Shown here one piece after another: positions 1 to 8,393 of a stretch of DNA of 13,938 nucleotides; position 1 is the first letter of the stretch, and every line of letters begins with the position of its first letter. The notes under the pieces are model-generated. The model saw nothing but the letters and a program-made list of their open reading frames with translations, ran no database searches and was not told where the DNA came from. Made by a program: the position numbers and the translations under genes. Source of the stretch: Pseudomonadota bacterium (GTDB lineage: Bacteria > Pseudomonadota > Alphaproteobacteria > Rhizobiales > Xanthobacteraceae); the NCBI GenBank assembly GCA_023449855.1, contig JAEXHR010000331.1, positions 1 to 13,938 of the forward strand, given 5' to 3'.

Positions 1-654
1 GCACAGGCCAGCCGCGCCAATCTGGAGCGTAGGGTTGGGCAACCGATGGGCGGACCGCTCGATACGGCCTGGTTGGAGCGCTTGCCACGTGGCTATGGTC
101 CCGAAGTCCCACCGAGCGCGGCAGGTACGCTGGCCCTGGCCGCCGCAGATGCGGACCTTGCCGTGGCTGATGCCAATGTCCAACTCGCCAATTCTCAACG
201 AGTCCCCAATCTCGAAGCTGGCCCCGGTTTACGCAGGCTGTCAGCCACTAACGACACGGCCCTGATCTTCACGGTCACGATGCCGATCCCGATCTTCAAT
301 TCGGGCAAGGCAGCTGTCGCGCAGGCTCGCGCGCAGCGCAATCAGGTGGAAGCCCAGAAGCGGATGACGGCGCTTGATGTCGAGCAGGCCATCACGGACG
401 CGCAGACGGCGGCATCGAACGCGGCGGTGACCGCGCAGACTGCAACCGGACCCGCCCTTGAAGCTGCCCAGGAAGCAGCCCGTATTGCGCGCATCGGCTA
501 TCGCGAAGGCAAGTTCGGCCAGCTCGATCTGCTCGATGCCGAACGCACGCTGGCCCAGACGCGCCTCGCCGCCATCGACGCACTTGCCTCTTATCAGAAC
601 GCCCGCGCGCAACTGGAGCGCCTGACAGCGCCTGCGCCGGAACAGGGGAACTGA
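1..654 (+). CDS. czcC: CzcC-type outer-membrane efflux channel, 3' part (partial, runs off the left edge)
   Basis: This is the outer-membrane (TolC-like) channel of a CzcCBA heavy-metal RND exporter. It would form the trimeric exit duct for Zn, Cd or Co passed on by CzcB and CzcA. The frame is open from base 1, so the start lies outside the window; 217 codons plus a TGA stop at 652-654 remain of a family usually just over 400 residues long. What is present is mainly the second OEP repeat: an Ala/Gln-rich helix, then a strand pair ending in the motif TVTMPIPIFNSG, then a long helical hairpin rich in Ala, Gln and Glu (about residues 110-205). The motif LVP/MPIPIFN followed by G is typical of CzcC proteins, where the helix re-enters after the beta segment. 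czcB begins 3 nt after the stop, so the genes are co-transcribed. The metal specificity cannot be read from this gene. Confidence 0.9.
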   Translation, partial: AQASRANLERRVGQPMGGPLDTAWLERLPRGYGPEVPPSAAGTLALAAADADLAVADANVQLANSQRVPNLEAGPGLRRLSATNDTALIFTVTMPIPIFNSGKAAVAQARAQRNQVEAQKRMTALDVEQAITDAQTAASNAAVTAQTATGPALEAAQEAARIARIGYREGKFGQLDLLDAERTLAQTRLAAIDALASYQNARAQLERLTAPAPEQGN

Positions 655-657
655 TCC

Positions 658-1815
658 ATGACATCCAAGAAGATCATCTACGCCGCCTTGCCCCTGTCCC
701 TGATGCTGGCGCTCGCCGCTTGCGGAAGCGGTGCCGAGGAGAACCCGACCAACGAGGCAGCGCCCGCTGCTGAAGCGAAGGCAGGGGAAAAAGCCGAAGA
801 GGGCAAGATCACGCTCTCGGCTGATCAGATCGCATCGGCTGGCATTCAGACGGCTCGTCCGATGATGGGCGGATCGGGCACGATCGAGCTGCCCGCGACC
901 ATCGACGGTGATCCGCAGGGCACGCAGGTCGTGTCCGCAGCGATCGGCGGCCGCGTCGTATCGCTCACCCGCAACCTTGGACAGTCGATCGGTCGCGGCC
1001 AAACATTGGCCGTGATCGAGAGCCGCGAAGCAGCCTCGCTCAACGCCGAGACCGAAGCTGCTCGCGCGCGGCTGTCTCTGGCGAACAGCAATCTCGCCCG
1101 CGAGCAGCGTCTGTTTTCGCAGCGTGTCTCGCCTGAGCAGGATCTCATCGCTGCCCGCACTGCGGCGACCGAGGCCCGCATCGCTCTTCGCCTGGCGCAG
1201 CAGCAGGTATCTGCTGCGGGCACGGGTGGCGGCGGCCTCAATCGCATTGGCCTCGTGGCACCCATGTCGGGTCAGATCATCGGCCGTAGCGTCGTGCTGG
1301 GGCAGACGGTCGCGGCGGACGCCGAACTGTTCCGCGTTGCCAACCTTTCGAGTGTTTCGCTTTCGCTCAACCTGCAGCCGCAGGATGCGGGCCGGGTGCG
1401 TCCGGGCGCAATGGTGAACATCAAGGCAGCTGGTCGACAGGCGACCGCGAAGGTGACGTTCGTGTCGCCGGCGCTCGATGCCAATACGCGCCTCGTTCCC
1501 GTCATAGCGACTCTCGACAATCGTGATGGCCTCTGGCGCGTCGGCGAGCCGGTCACGGCATCGGTCGCGCTCACCGGCAGTGGCGGCGATGGCGCGATCC
1601 GTGTGCCGCTGACTGCCGTGCAGACGGAAGAGGGCAGGTCGGTCGTCTTCGTCCGGACCAAGACCGGGTTCCAGGCAACGGCCGTCCAGTTGGGCGACAG
1701 TGCCGGCGACAGCGTGATCATCAAGTCGGGCCTGAAGGGCACTGAGGAGATTGCCACCGTCAATAGCTTCACGCTCAAGGCCGAACTCGGCAAGAGCGAA
1801 GCCGCGGAGGACTGA
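658..1815 (+). CDS. czcB: CzcB-type RND periplasmic adaptor (membrane-fusion) lipoprotein
   Basis: This 385-residue periplasmic adaptor bridges the inner-membrane pump CzcA and the channel CzcC. The N-terminus is a lipoprotein signal with lipobox L19-A20-A21-C22, followed by an acidic Ala/Glu-rich linker to about residue 50. Two lipoyl half-motifs (about 94-121 and 198-228, the second containing APMSGQIIG) flank a coiled-coil hairpin (about 122-187). A beta-barrel (about 230-305) and a membrane-proximal domain (about 312-375) follow. The ATG at 658 has an AGGGG ribosome site at 644-648. I see no histidine in the whole protein, so it lacks the His-rich metal-binding N-terminus known in some CzcB proteins. 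The stop at 1813-1815 is 4 nt before the czcA start. The assignment as an HME-type adaptor rests on the neighbours plus the domain order. Confidence 0.93.
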   Translation: MTSKKIIYAALPLSLMLALAACGSGAEENPTNEAAPAAEAKAGEKAEEGKITLSADQIASAGIQTARPMMGGSGTIELPATIDGDPQGTQVVSAAIGGRVVSLTRNLGQSIGRGQTLAVIESREAASLNAETEAARARLSLANSNLAREQRLFSQRVSPEQDLIAARTAATEARIALRLAQQQVSAAGTGGGGLNRIGLVAPMSGQIIGRSVVLGQTVAADAELFRVANLSSVSLSLNLQPQDAGRVRPGAMVNIKAAGRQATAKVTFVSPALDANTRLVPVIATLDNRDGLWRVGEPVTASVALTGSGGDGAIRVPLTAVQTEEGRSVVFVRTKTGFQATAVQLGDSAGDSVIIKSGLKGTEEIATVNSFTLKAELGKSEAAED

Positions 1816-1819
1816 GCCG

Positions 1820-4800
1820 ATGATCGCCCCAATCGTAACCTGGGCGGTTCACAAGCGCTGGCTCGTCCTGCTGCTGACTGCCATAGCCGCCGTGATCGGC
1901 GCCGCCGCTCTGTCTCGCCTGCCGATCGACGCAGTGCCGGACATCACCAATAACCAGGTGCAGATCAACGTCCGTGCGCCCGCACTGTCGCCCGAACTGG
2001 TCGAAAAGCAGGTGGCGTTCCCGATTGAGACGGCGCTCGCCGGCATTCCGGGCCTCGAATATAGCCGTTCGCTCAGCCGCAACGGTTTCGCGCAGGTGAC
2101 GGCCGTCTTCTCCGATCAGACGGATATCTTTTTCGCCCGCCAGCAGGTCGGCGAGCGTCTGACAGGCGTGTCCGAGAACTTGCCCGATGGCGTAACGCCC
2201 GAGATGGGACCAATCGCCACTGGCCTCGGCGAAGTCTATATGTGGACCGTCCGTCTGGAGCATCGCAAGGACGATAAGCACCAGCCGGGGGAACCCGGCA
2301 TGCAGCCCGATGGCAGCTACATCACGCCGGAAGGCGAACGGCTGACCAACGACACCGATAAGGCGACTTACCTGCGTACCGCGCAGGACTGGATCGTTTC
2401 GCCCCTGCTGAAGAACACGCAGGGCTTGGCCGGCGTCGACTCGATCGGCGGCTATGCCAAGCAGTTCCTTGTTGTGCCCGATGTTCAGCGGCTGGCATCA
2501 ATGGGGATCACTCTGACCCAGCTCAGCACGGCCCTCGAACGTAACAACACCAGCGTCGGTGGCGGCTTCGTCAATCGCAATGGTGAAGGTCTGGCCGTCC
2601 GCGCCGATGCGCTCGTCCGTAACGCCGACGAACTCTCCAAGATCGTGGTGGCTACCCGGGAAGGCGTACCCATCACCCTTGGTCAGGTAGCATCCGTTCG
2701 TACTGGGCAGGCGATCCGTATGGGGTCGGCATCTGAAAACGGAACCGAGGTCGTCGTTGGCACCGCCATCATGCGGATCGGCGAGAATAGCCGCACCGTC
2801 GCGACTGCGGTCGCCAACAGGCTGGAGGAGATCAACGCCTCACTGCCGCCGGACGTGATCGTGCAGCCGGTGCTGAACCGCACGGCGCTGGTGAACTCGA
2901 CCATCAAGACGGTCGCCAAGAATCTTGGCGAAGGCGCGGTCCTCGTCATCGTGGTGCTGTTCCTGCTGCTCGGCAACTTCCGCGCCGCGCTGATTGCCGC
3001 CGTCATCATCCCGGTGACCATGATGCTGACGGGCTTTGGCATGTTGCGTGCCGGGGTGTCAGCGAACCTCATGAGCCTTGGCGCGCTCGACTTCGGCCTC
3101 ATCGTCGATGGCGCCGTTATCATCGTCGAGAATGCCTTGCGACGCATGGCGGAGCACCAGCATCATGAAGGCCGTTTGCTCACCGTGAAGGAGCGGCTGG
3201 ACACAGTCGCTTCCGCTGCGCGGGAAATGATCAAGCCGTCGGTCTATGGCCAGGCGATCATCATCCTCGTTTATGTGCCGCTGCTCACCCTGACCGGTGT
3301 CGAGGGCAAGACCTTCGTGCCGATGGCGCTTACCGTCATCATCGCGCTGGTTTGCGCCTTCATCCTTTCCCTGACCTTCGTGCCTGCTGCGATTGCCCTG
3401 TGGCTGTCCAAGCGGATCGAGGAGAAGGAAGGGCGGATCATGGGCTGGCTCAAGGCCCGCTACGAACCCGGTCTCGACCGGGCGATGAAGCGGCCCATGA
3501 TCACCGTCGGCGCTGGCGTCGGCGGCTTCGTTCTCGCGATCCTGGCCTTCATGTCACTGGGACAGGTTTTCCTGCCGCAGCTGGATGAGGGCGACCTGTT
3601 GATCCAAGCTCTGCGTATTCCGGCGACGTCGGTGCAGCAGAGCCAGGCGATGCAGGTGCCGATCGAGCAGATGATGTCGAAGCAGCCGGAGGTGAAGTTC
3701 GTCTTCTCCAAGACGGGTACGGCCGAACTGGCATCCGACCCGATGCCGCCCAACGCCACGGACATGTTCGTCATCCTCAAGGACCGGAAGGAATGGCCGG
3801 ACCCCAGCCTGAAGAAGGAGGAACTCATCTCTCGGATCGAGGATGAACTCGCCAAATTCCCGGGCAACGCGTACGAGATCACCCAGCCGATCCAGATGCG
3901 CTTCAACGAGCTCATCGCCGGCGTGCGCGGCGATATCGCGGTCAAGGTCTTCGGCGACGACTTCAATTCGATGAACGCGACGGCGGAGAAGATCGCCAGC
4001 GTCCTGCGCCGCACGCAGGGGGCGGCTGACGTGAAGGTCGAGCAGACCACAGGCCTTCCGATGCTCGACATCCGCGTCAATCGCGATGCCATGGCCCGCC
4101 TCGGCGTCACCGCTCAGGACGTGCAGGATATTGTGAACGCAACGCTGGGCGGCCAGCAGTCGGGCATGATTTTCGAGGGCGACCGCCGCTTCCCGGTGGT
4201 GATCCGTCTTTCCGAAGCGCAGCGCGCCGACATATCGCTGCTGAGCCAGGTTCAGGTGCCGACGCCGGGCGGGCAGTTCGTTCCGCTGGCAAGCGTGGCG
4301 GATATCCGCGTCGTTGACGGTCCCAACCAGATCAGTCGTGAGAACGGCAAGCGTCGCGTCGTCGTCCAGGCGAACGTGCGTGGCCGTGACGTCGGCAGCG
4401 TGGTCGCGGATGCGCAGGCTGCCATTGGAAAGGAAGTGCGTCTTCCGCCTGGCAGCTATCTCGAATGGGGTGGCCAGTTCGAGAATCTGGCATCGGCGCA
4501 GGAACGTCTGCAACTGGTGATCCCGGCCTGCTTCGTTCTGATCCTGCTGCTGCTCTATGGCGCTCTGGGGTCGGTCCGTGATGCCGCCATCGTGTTCACC
4601 GGCGTTCCGCTGGCTCTGGTAGGTGGCGTTCTGGCCCTCTTCCTGCGGGGCATGGACTTCTCCATCTCCGCGGCGGTCGGTTTCATCGCTCTGTCCGGCA
4701 TCGCGGTCCTGAACGGCCTCGTCATGGTGTCCTCCATTCAGGATCTCATGCGAACCGGCATGGACCGTGCCGAAGCCGCTCGGGTAGGTGCGCTTCAGCG

Positions 4801-5047
4801 TCTGAGGCCGGTGGTCATGACGGCGCTGGTTGCAAGCCTTGGCTTCGTGCCGATGGCCGTGGGCAGTGGCGCTGGCGCCGAAGTCCAGAAGCCGCTGGCG
4901 ACGGTCGTAATCGGCGGCCTGATCTCTGCGACGCTCCTGACCCTGTTCGTGCTGCCGACGCTCTACGCGCGGTACGGCCGCACGACGATGGTCGAGGAGG
5001 ACGATCCTGAGGTCGAGGCCTCCCCGTCTGCTCAACCGCAGCACTGA
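1820..5047 (+). CDS. czcA: CzcA-type heavy-metal RND efflux pump
   Basis: This 1075-residue inner-membrane, proton-driven pump of the HME-RND family would export divalent cations from the periplasm through CzcB and CzcC. The length is normal for CzcA. A first transmembrane helix follows the N-terminal IVTWAVHKRW stretch, and the periplasmic loop begins with LPIDAVPDITNNQVQ, a CzcA hallmark. Transmembrane helix 4 carries D424-F425-G426, D430-G431-A432 and E437-N438. This is the DFGxxxDGAxxxxEN signature that separates divalent-cation (Zn/Co/Cd/Ni) pumps from Cu/Ag pumps such as CusA. A hydrophilic periplasmic insertion around residues 148-175 includes a QPDGSYITPEGERL segment. The ATG at 1820 is chosen because GGAGG lies at 1806-1810; the frame stays open upstream into czcB, so earlier starts are unlikely. 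A strong hairpin follows the stop. Substrate choice among Zn, Cd, Co and Ni is inference. Confidence 0.95.
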   Translation: MIAPIVTWAVHKRWLVLLLTAIAAVIGAAALSRLPIDAVPDITNNQVQINVRAPALSPELVEKQVAFPIETALAGIPGLEYSRSLSRNGFAQVTAVFSDQTDIFFARQQVGERLTGVSENLPDGVTPEMGPIATGLGEVYMWTVRLEHRKDDKHQPGEPGMQPDGSYITPEGERLTNDTDKATYLRTAQDWIVSPLLKNTQGLAGVDSIGGYAKQFLVVPDVQRLASMGITLTQLSTALERNNTSVGGGFVNRNGEGLAVRADALVRNADELSKIVVATREGVPITLGQVASVRTGQAIRMGSASENGTEVVVGTAIMRIGENSRTVATAVANRLEEINASLPPDVIVQPVLNRTALVNSTIKTVAKNLGEGAVLVIVVLFLLLGNFRAALIAAVIIPVTMMLTGFGMLRAGVSANLMSLGALDFGLIVDGAVIIVENALRRMAEHQHHEGRLLTVKERLDTVASAAREMIKPSVYGQAIIILVYVPLLTLTGVEGKTFVPMALTVIIALVCAFILSLTFVPAAIALWLSKRIEEKEGRIMGWLKARYEPGLDRAMKRPMITVGAGVGGFVLAILAFMSLGQVFLPQLDEGDLLIQALRIPATSVQQSQAMQVPIEQMMSKQPEVKFVFSKTGTAELASDPMPPNATDMFVILKDRKEWPDPSLKKEELISRIEDELAKFPGNAYEITQPIQMRFNELIAGVRGDIAVKVFGDDFNSMNATAEKIASVLRRTQGAADVKVEQTTGLPMLDIRVNRDAMARLGVTAQDVQDIVNATLGGQQSGMIFEGDRRFPVVIRLSEAQRADISLLSQVQVPTPGGQFVPLASVADIRVVDGPNQISRENGKRRVVVQANVRGRDVGSVVADAQAAIGKEVRLPPGSYLEWGGQFENLASAQERLQLVIPACFVLILLLLYGALGSVRDAAIVFTGVPLALVGGVLALFLRGMDFSISAAVGFIALSGIAVLNGLVMVSSIQDLMRTGMDRAEAARVGALQRLRPVVMTALVASLGFVPMAVGSGAGAEVQKPLATVVIGGLISATLLTLFVLPTLYARYGRTTMVEEDDPEVEASPSAQPQH

Positions 5048-5052
5048 TGGGA

Positions 5053-5077
5053 CGGGAGGGCAGCAACTGCCCTCCCG
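5053..5077 (+). terminator. Hairpin terminator after czcA
   Basis: A perfect 11-bp inverted repeat starts 6 nt past the czcA stop: CGGGAGGGCAG (5053-5063), loop CAA, CTGCCCTCCCG (5067-5077). It is followed by CCTCTTCCTG, which is pyrimidine-rich but not a clean U-run. The GC-rich stem and the position directly after the last czc gene support an intrinsic or attenuating terminator. The weak tail may permit some read-through into the downstream genes on the same strand. Confidence 0.7.
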
Positions 5078-5109
5078 CCTCTTCCTGATCGAAGGAAAGG
5101 ATCGGACCG

Positions 5110-5352
5110 ATGAGAAAGGAAACCATATTCAGTCCTCAGATCTCGCATTTGCGGGCGTGGACGCTGTTGGCTGACCTTAATCGATATGAGGCGTGGCATC
5201 CGCACTATTGTTTTGGCGCGGGCGTCGTCGAACTTGGAAACAAGATCGACATGACCTGGACCTTGATGGGCACCATGGTCGTCGGAAGGGCTTCCTGCGT
5301 GAAATGTTCGACTGATGACCAGTTTAGCCGCCGCATCTACCCCTGTGTGTGA
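5110..5352 (+). pseudogene. SRPBCC-like protein, N-terminal fragment (probably truncated)
   Basis: The frame encodes 80 residues beginning MRKETIFSPQISHLRAWTLL and continuing with ADLNRYEAWHPHY. This resembles the first strand and helix of SRPBCC (START/polyketide-cyclase-like) proteins, in which helix residues of the type W-x-L-x-x-D-x-x-x-Y-x-x-W-x-P lead into the ligand cavity. Members are normally about 140-150 residues. Here recognisable similarity fades after the MTWTLMGTMVV strand (about residue 58), and the frame ends in an unrelated Ser/Arg/Cys tail. No other frame downstream restores the fold, so a 3' deletion is more likely than a simple frameshift. A good ribosome site (AAGGAAAGG, 5092-5100) precedes the ATG, so the short protein may still be made. 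It lies between the czcA terminator and a second hairpin. An intact small protein cannot be excluded. Confidence 0.5.
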
Positions 5353-5362
5353 GAACGGCCCG

Positions 5363-5395
5363 CGTCATGGGCGGCTTCCCTTGCCGTCCATGACG
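5363..5395. repeat. Long hairpin, possible bidirectional terminator or RNA element
   Basis: The inverted repeat has arms CGTCATGGGCGGC (5363-5375) and GCCGTCCATGACG (5383-5395), giving 13 pairs with one G-U, and a 7-nt loop TTCCCTT. It begins 10 nt after the stop of the truncated SRPBCC frame and ends 30 nt before the start of the next lipoprotein gene. ACAGTTTA follows the stem, so there is no strong U-run. It may terminate the upstream transcript, stabilise a 3' end, or sit in the 5' leader of the next gene. Confidence 0.55.
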
Positions 5396-5425
5396 ACAGT
5401 TTACCCTCGAGATCCGGGAAACAAC

Positions 5426-5827
5426 ATGCGCCTGAAGCAATATCGTTTGAGCCGTCTCTCCCTGACTGGAGGAGTCTTGATGCTCAGCCTGATGGGATGC
5501 CAGCAGAATGGCGGCGGCGATGAAAGTCGCCATGACCGTAATTCCATCCCCACGCTTGTCGGGGAGCATCTTTATGCATGCGAAGATGGAACGCAGTTGG
5601 ACGGCGATTTCCTGGTCGATGGGTTGACCCTCGATCTGGCGATCCTGCCGGACCAGAAGCCGATCCGTCTCAATGCGCCCGATACGGGCCTGACGTACGT
5701 CGGCGATAAGCTCAATGTCAGCCTGATCGGCGTCGACACATTGAAGCTGGTACGCGCCGATCAAAAACCGCTGATCTGCAGGAGAACTCGGACGATCAGC
5801 AAGCAAGGACGGCTGCATCCACCCTGA
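5426..5827 (+). CDS. Small lipoprotein with an MliC-like domain
   Basis: This 133-residue protein has a basic N-terminus, a hydrophobic segment and lipobox L22-M23-G24-C25, so it should be a lipid-anchored periplasmic protein. After a short Gly/Asp/Ser linker comes a compact beta-rich domain. It starts LYACEDGTQL and contains a central LNAPDTGLTYVGD and a C-terminal PLIC. The spacing of YxC-x-DG, a LxAPxTGxxYxGD turn and a late Cys resembles MliC/PliC-type C-lysozyme inhibitors, where the two cysteines form a disulfide; this is pattern resemblance only. The usual Trp-Lys-Gly segment of MliC is not obvious, so lysozyme inhibition is doubtful. The ATG at 5426 is chosen because it gives a proper signal peptide and has GGGAA 5 nt upstream; the frame is open further upstream but yields a non-signal extension. 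It probably shares a transcript with the ATPase gene that starts 49 nt after its stop. A role in periplasmic metal tolerance is inference from position. Confidence 0.72.
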   Translation: MRLKQYRLSRLSLTGGVLMLSLMGCQQNGGGDESRHDRNSIPTLVGEHLYACEDGTQLDGDFLVDGLTLDLAILPDQKPIRLNAPDTGLTYVGDKLNVSLIGVDTLKLVRADQKPLICRRTRTISKQGRLHPP

Positions 5828-5876
5828 TGGCAACTGCTTTTACCGAAGATAGCGCGCCCCAACCAGGATGATGGAA

Positions 5877-8363
5877 ATGATTGAAAAACTCCGCCTCGAT
5901 GTCCCCCTGCTGCTTCCCGAAGTCACCGACACGGCCGACGGCTGCGTTTCGCGCCTGATATCCTTGATCGAAAGCCGTCCCGGCGTCGCTGAAGTGCATG
6001 TGACGAAGGAGCCGGCCGGTACACTGCCGCAGCTGTGCATCCACTATGATCCGGACGCGATCTCTCTTCCGCGTATCCGGGAGCTGGCGAAGGCGGCGGG
6101 AACTCAGATCGCAGAGCGGATCGGCCATGTGGTGTGGGAGGTCGATGGCATCGGTCACCAGAGGCGGGCCAGGTCCATTGGCGAAACGTTGCGCGCGCTG
6201 CCAGGCGTGCTCGAAGCGGAGGCCATTCTTCCCGGGACGGTGCGGGTTGAGTTCGATCGCACGATCACGTCGGAGGATGGAATTCTTACGGCGCTTCGTG
6301 ATGCCGGTGTAACACCCAAGGCACTTGCGGCTCCTGGAAAGAAGCCCGTGGCACATGACCACGACAAGGATCACGATCACCCGGCTGGCGAGAAGCACGA
6401 CCATGGCCATGGGCACGGCGGACTGCTTGGACCCAGCACCGAGCTGATCTTCGCTCTGGCCTGCGGCGGCGCGCTGGGGGTGGGCTATCTCATCGAGACG
6501 TTCCTGACGGCACCCAACTGGGTTCCGTTCGCTCTCTTCATTGCGGCCTATGTCTTCGGCGGCTTCTATACCGTGCGTGAGGCTGTCGAAAATCTGCGCC
6601 AGAAGCGCTTCGAGATCGATACGCTGATGCTGGTGGCAGCAGCAGGTGCGGCCGCTCTTGGCGCTTGGGCCGAAGGTGCCTTGCTGCTGTTCCTCTTCAG
6701 TCTGGGGCACGCGCTCGAACATTACGCGATGGGCCGAGCCAAGCGTGCGATCGAAGCGTTGGCCGAACTCGCGCCGCGAACGGCTACTGTTCGGCGGATG
6801 GACGGTGGCTCCAGCGTCGTACCGGTAGAGGAATTGGTCCTTGGCGACGTCGTCATCATCAAGCCGGATGAGCGTATTGCGGCCGATGGCTTCGTCATCA
6901 AGGGCAATTCTGCGGTCAATCAGGCACCTGTCACTGGCGAAAGCATCCCTGTCGACAAGGAGCCGGTCGAAAGCGCGGATGCTGCCCGGGTCAATCCTGA
7001 TCGCGTCGCTGCAGCAAGCCGGGTCTTCGCCGGGACGATCAACGGCAGTGGCTTGATCGAGATCGAGGTCACGCGCCTGTCGAGCGAAAGCACGCTGGCC
7101 AAGGTCGTGAAGATGGTCAGCGAAGCTGAGACGCAAAAGTCGCCAACGCAGCGGTTCACGGATCGCTTTGAACGCTTCTTCGTGCCTGCGGTGCTTGCAC
7201 TCGCCTTCCTGCTGCTATTCGCATGGGTGGTCGTCGACGAGCCTTTCCGCGACAGTTTCTACAGGGCGATGGCCGTCCTTGTGGCCGCCAGCCCTTGCGC
7301 GTTGGCCATTGCGACGCCGAGCGCCGTGCTGTCGGGCGTTGCCCGTGCGGCGCGTGGCGGCGTCCTGGTGAAGGGCGGTGCCCCGCTCGAATTGCTGGGC
7401 TCGCTCGATGCCATCGCATTCGACAAGACCGGCACGCTGACGATGGGCGAGCCGCGTATCCAGCAGATCATCCCGGCGCCTGGCGTCACCAAGGAAGAGC
7501 TGATGGCGCTGGCTGTGGCCGTAGAAAGCCTCAGCGACCATCCCTTGGCTCAGGCAATCGCACGAGACGGGCGCGAGCATATTGGCGACCATCCAGTTCC
7601 GGAGGCCGAAAATCTGAAGAGCCTCACGGGTCGCGGCATCTCGGCTCTTGTCGGTGAGGATGAAGTTCTCATCGGCAAGGCCGAGATGTTCGGCAGCGAC
7701 GGCATCGCCCCGCTGTCCGCCGAGATGGATGCCGCGATCAAGACGCTCCGGGAGGCAGGACAGACCAGCATGGTCGTGCGCAGCGGCTCGCGGGATATGG
7801 GAGCTATTGGCCTTCTGGATACGCCGCGCGAAGCAGCTCGCGCGGCGCTGGAACACCTGCGCGAGATCGGCATCAAGCGGATGATCATGATCTCGGGCGA
7901 TCACCAGCGTGTGGCTGATGCCATAGGCAAGCAGGTCGGGATCGATGAAGCCTGGGGCGATCTCATGCCTGAAGACAAGGTCGAGGCCATCAAGAAGCTG
8001 CGGGCCGAGACCAAGGTCGCCATGGTCGGTGACGGCGTGAACGACGCGCCAGCTATGGCGACCGCGACCTTAGGTATCGCCATGGGCGCAGCCGGTTCAG
8101 ATGTTGCGCTGGAAACCGCCGATGTGGCGCTCATGGCCGACAATTTGTCACACCTGCCGTTTGCGGTGGGCCTCAGCCGGAGCACGCGCTGGGTTATCAG
8201 GCAGAATGTGTTCGTCAGCCTGGGTGTCGTCGCCTTCCTCGTACCGGCGACCATCCTGGGTCTTGGCATCGGACCGGCTGTCGCCCTTCATGAAGGATCG
8301 ACTCTGTTGGTGGTCATCAACGCGCTGCGGCTTCTGGCATATCGGGATCCGGTCCGTGCCTGA
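5877..8363 (+). CDS. P1B-4-type heavy-metal P-type ATPase (Zn/Cd/Co export)
   Basis: This 828-residue inner-membrane ATPase would export divalent metal from cytoplasm to periplasm, feeding CzcCBA. The N-terminus holds two ferredoxin-like HMA-type domains (about 1-75 and 80-145) with DGC and DGIGH where CxxC is usual. A His-rich linker follows, with eight histidines between H160 and H180. The catalytic core is complete: TGES at 353-356, membrane metal site S472-P473-C474, phosphorylation site DKTGT at D516, HP at H555-P556 and GDGVND at 718-723. The last transmembrane part has HEGST (H805-T809), which together with SPC is the P1B-4 (CoaT/CzcP-like) signature rather than the CPC of CadA/ZntA. 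The ATG at 5877 is favoured because AGGA lies 8 nt upstream; in-frame ATGs at 5868 and 5871 would add three or two residues. Reported P1B-4 substrates include Co, Zn, Cd, Ni and Fe, so the exact ion is open. Confidence 0.93.
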   Translation: MIEKLRLDVPLLLPEVTDTADGCVSRLISLIESRPGVAEVHVTKEPAGTLPQLCIHYDPDAISLPRIRELAKAAGTQIAERIGHVVWEVDGIGHQRRARSIGETLRALPGVLEAEAILPGTVRVEFDRTITSEDGILTALRDAGVTPKALAAPGKKPVAHDHDKDHDHPAGEKHDHGHGHGGLLGPSTELIFALACGGALGVGYLIETFLTAPNWVPFALFIAAYVFGGFYTVREAVENLRQKRFEIDTLMLVAAAGAAALGAWAEGALLLFLFSLGHALEHYAMGRAKRAIEALAELAPRTATVRRMDGGSSVVPVEELVLGDVVIIKPDERIAADGFVIKGNSAVNQAPVTGESIPVDKEPVESADAARVNPDRVAAASRVFAGTINGSGLIEIEVTRLSSESTLAKVVKMVSEAETQKSPTQRFTDRFERFFVPAVLALAFLLLFAWVVVDEPFRDSFYRAMAVLVAASPCALAIATPSAVLSGVARAARGGVLVKGGAPLELLGSLDAIAFDKTGTLTMGEPRIQQIIPAPGVTKEELMALAVAVESLSDHPLAQAIARDGREHIGDHPVPEAENLKSLTGRGISALVGEDEVLIGKAEMFGSDGIAPLSAEMDAAIKTLREAGQTSMVVRSGSRDMGAIGLLDTPREAARAALEHLREIGIKRMIMISGDHQRVADAIGKQVGIDEAWGDLMPEDKVEAIKKLRAETKVAMVGDGVNDAPAMATATLGIAMGAAGSDVALETADVALMADNLSHLPFAVGLSRSTRWVIRQNVFVSLGVVAFLVPATILGLGIGPAVALHEGSTLLVVINALRLLAYRDPVRA

Positions 8364-8393
8364 GCAGGGCGCGGGCCACCATCGAGACGCGAC

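Noticed and set aside
1751..1819. Upstream in-frame start for czcA at 1751
   Set aside because: It would overlap the end of czcB and add 23 residues unlike CzcA N-termini; ATG 1820 has a GGAGG ribosome site and the normal CzcA beginning.
3554..5044. 496-codon open frame on the minus strand opposite czcA
   Set aside because: GC-rich antisense open frame with an Arg/His/Asp-rich composition and no recognisable domain; the plus strand encodes a clear CzcA.
5315..5425. Longer N-terminus for the small lipoprotein
   Set aside because: It would overlap the preceding frame and span the hairpin at 5363-5395, and it would bury the signal peptide inside the protein.
5796..7136. 446-codon open frame on the minus strand opposite the ATPase
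   Set aside because: Shadow of the ATPase gene: biased composition, no motif, overlaps two real plus-strand genes.
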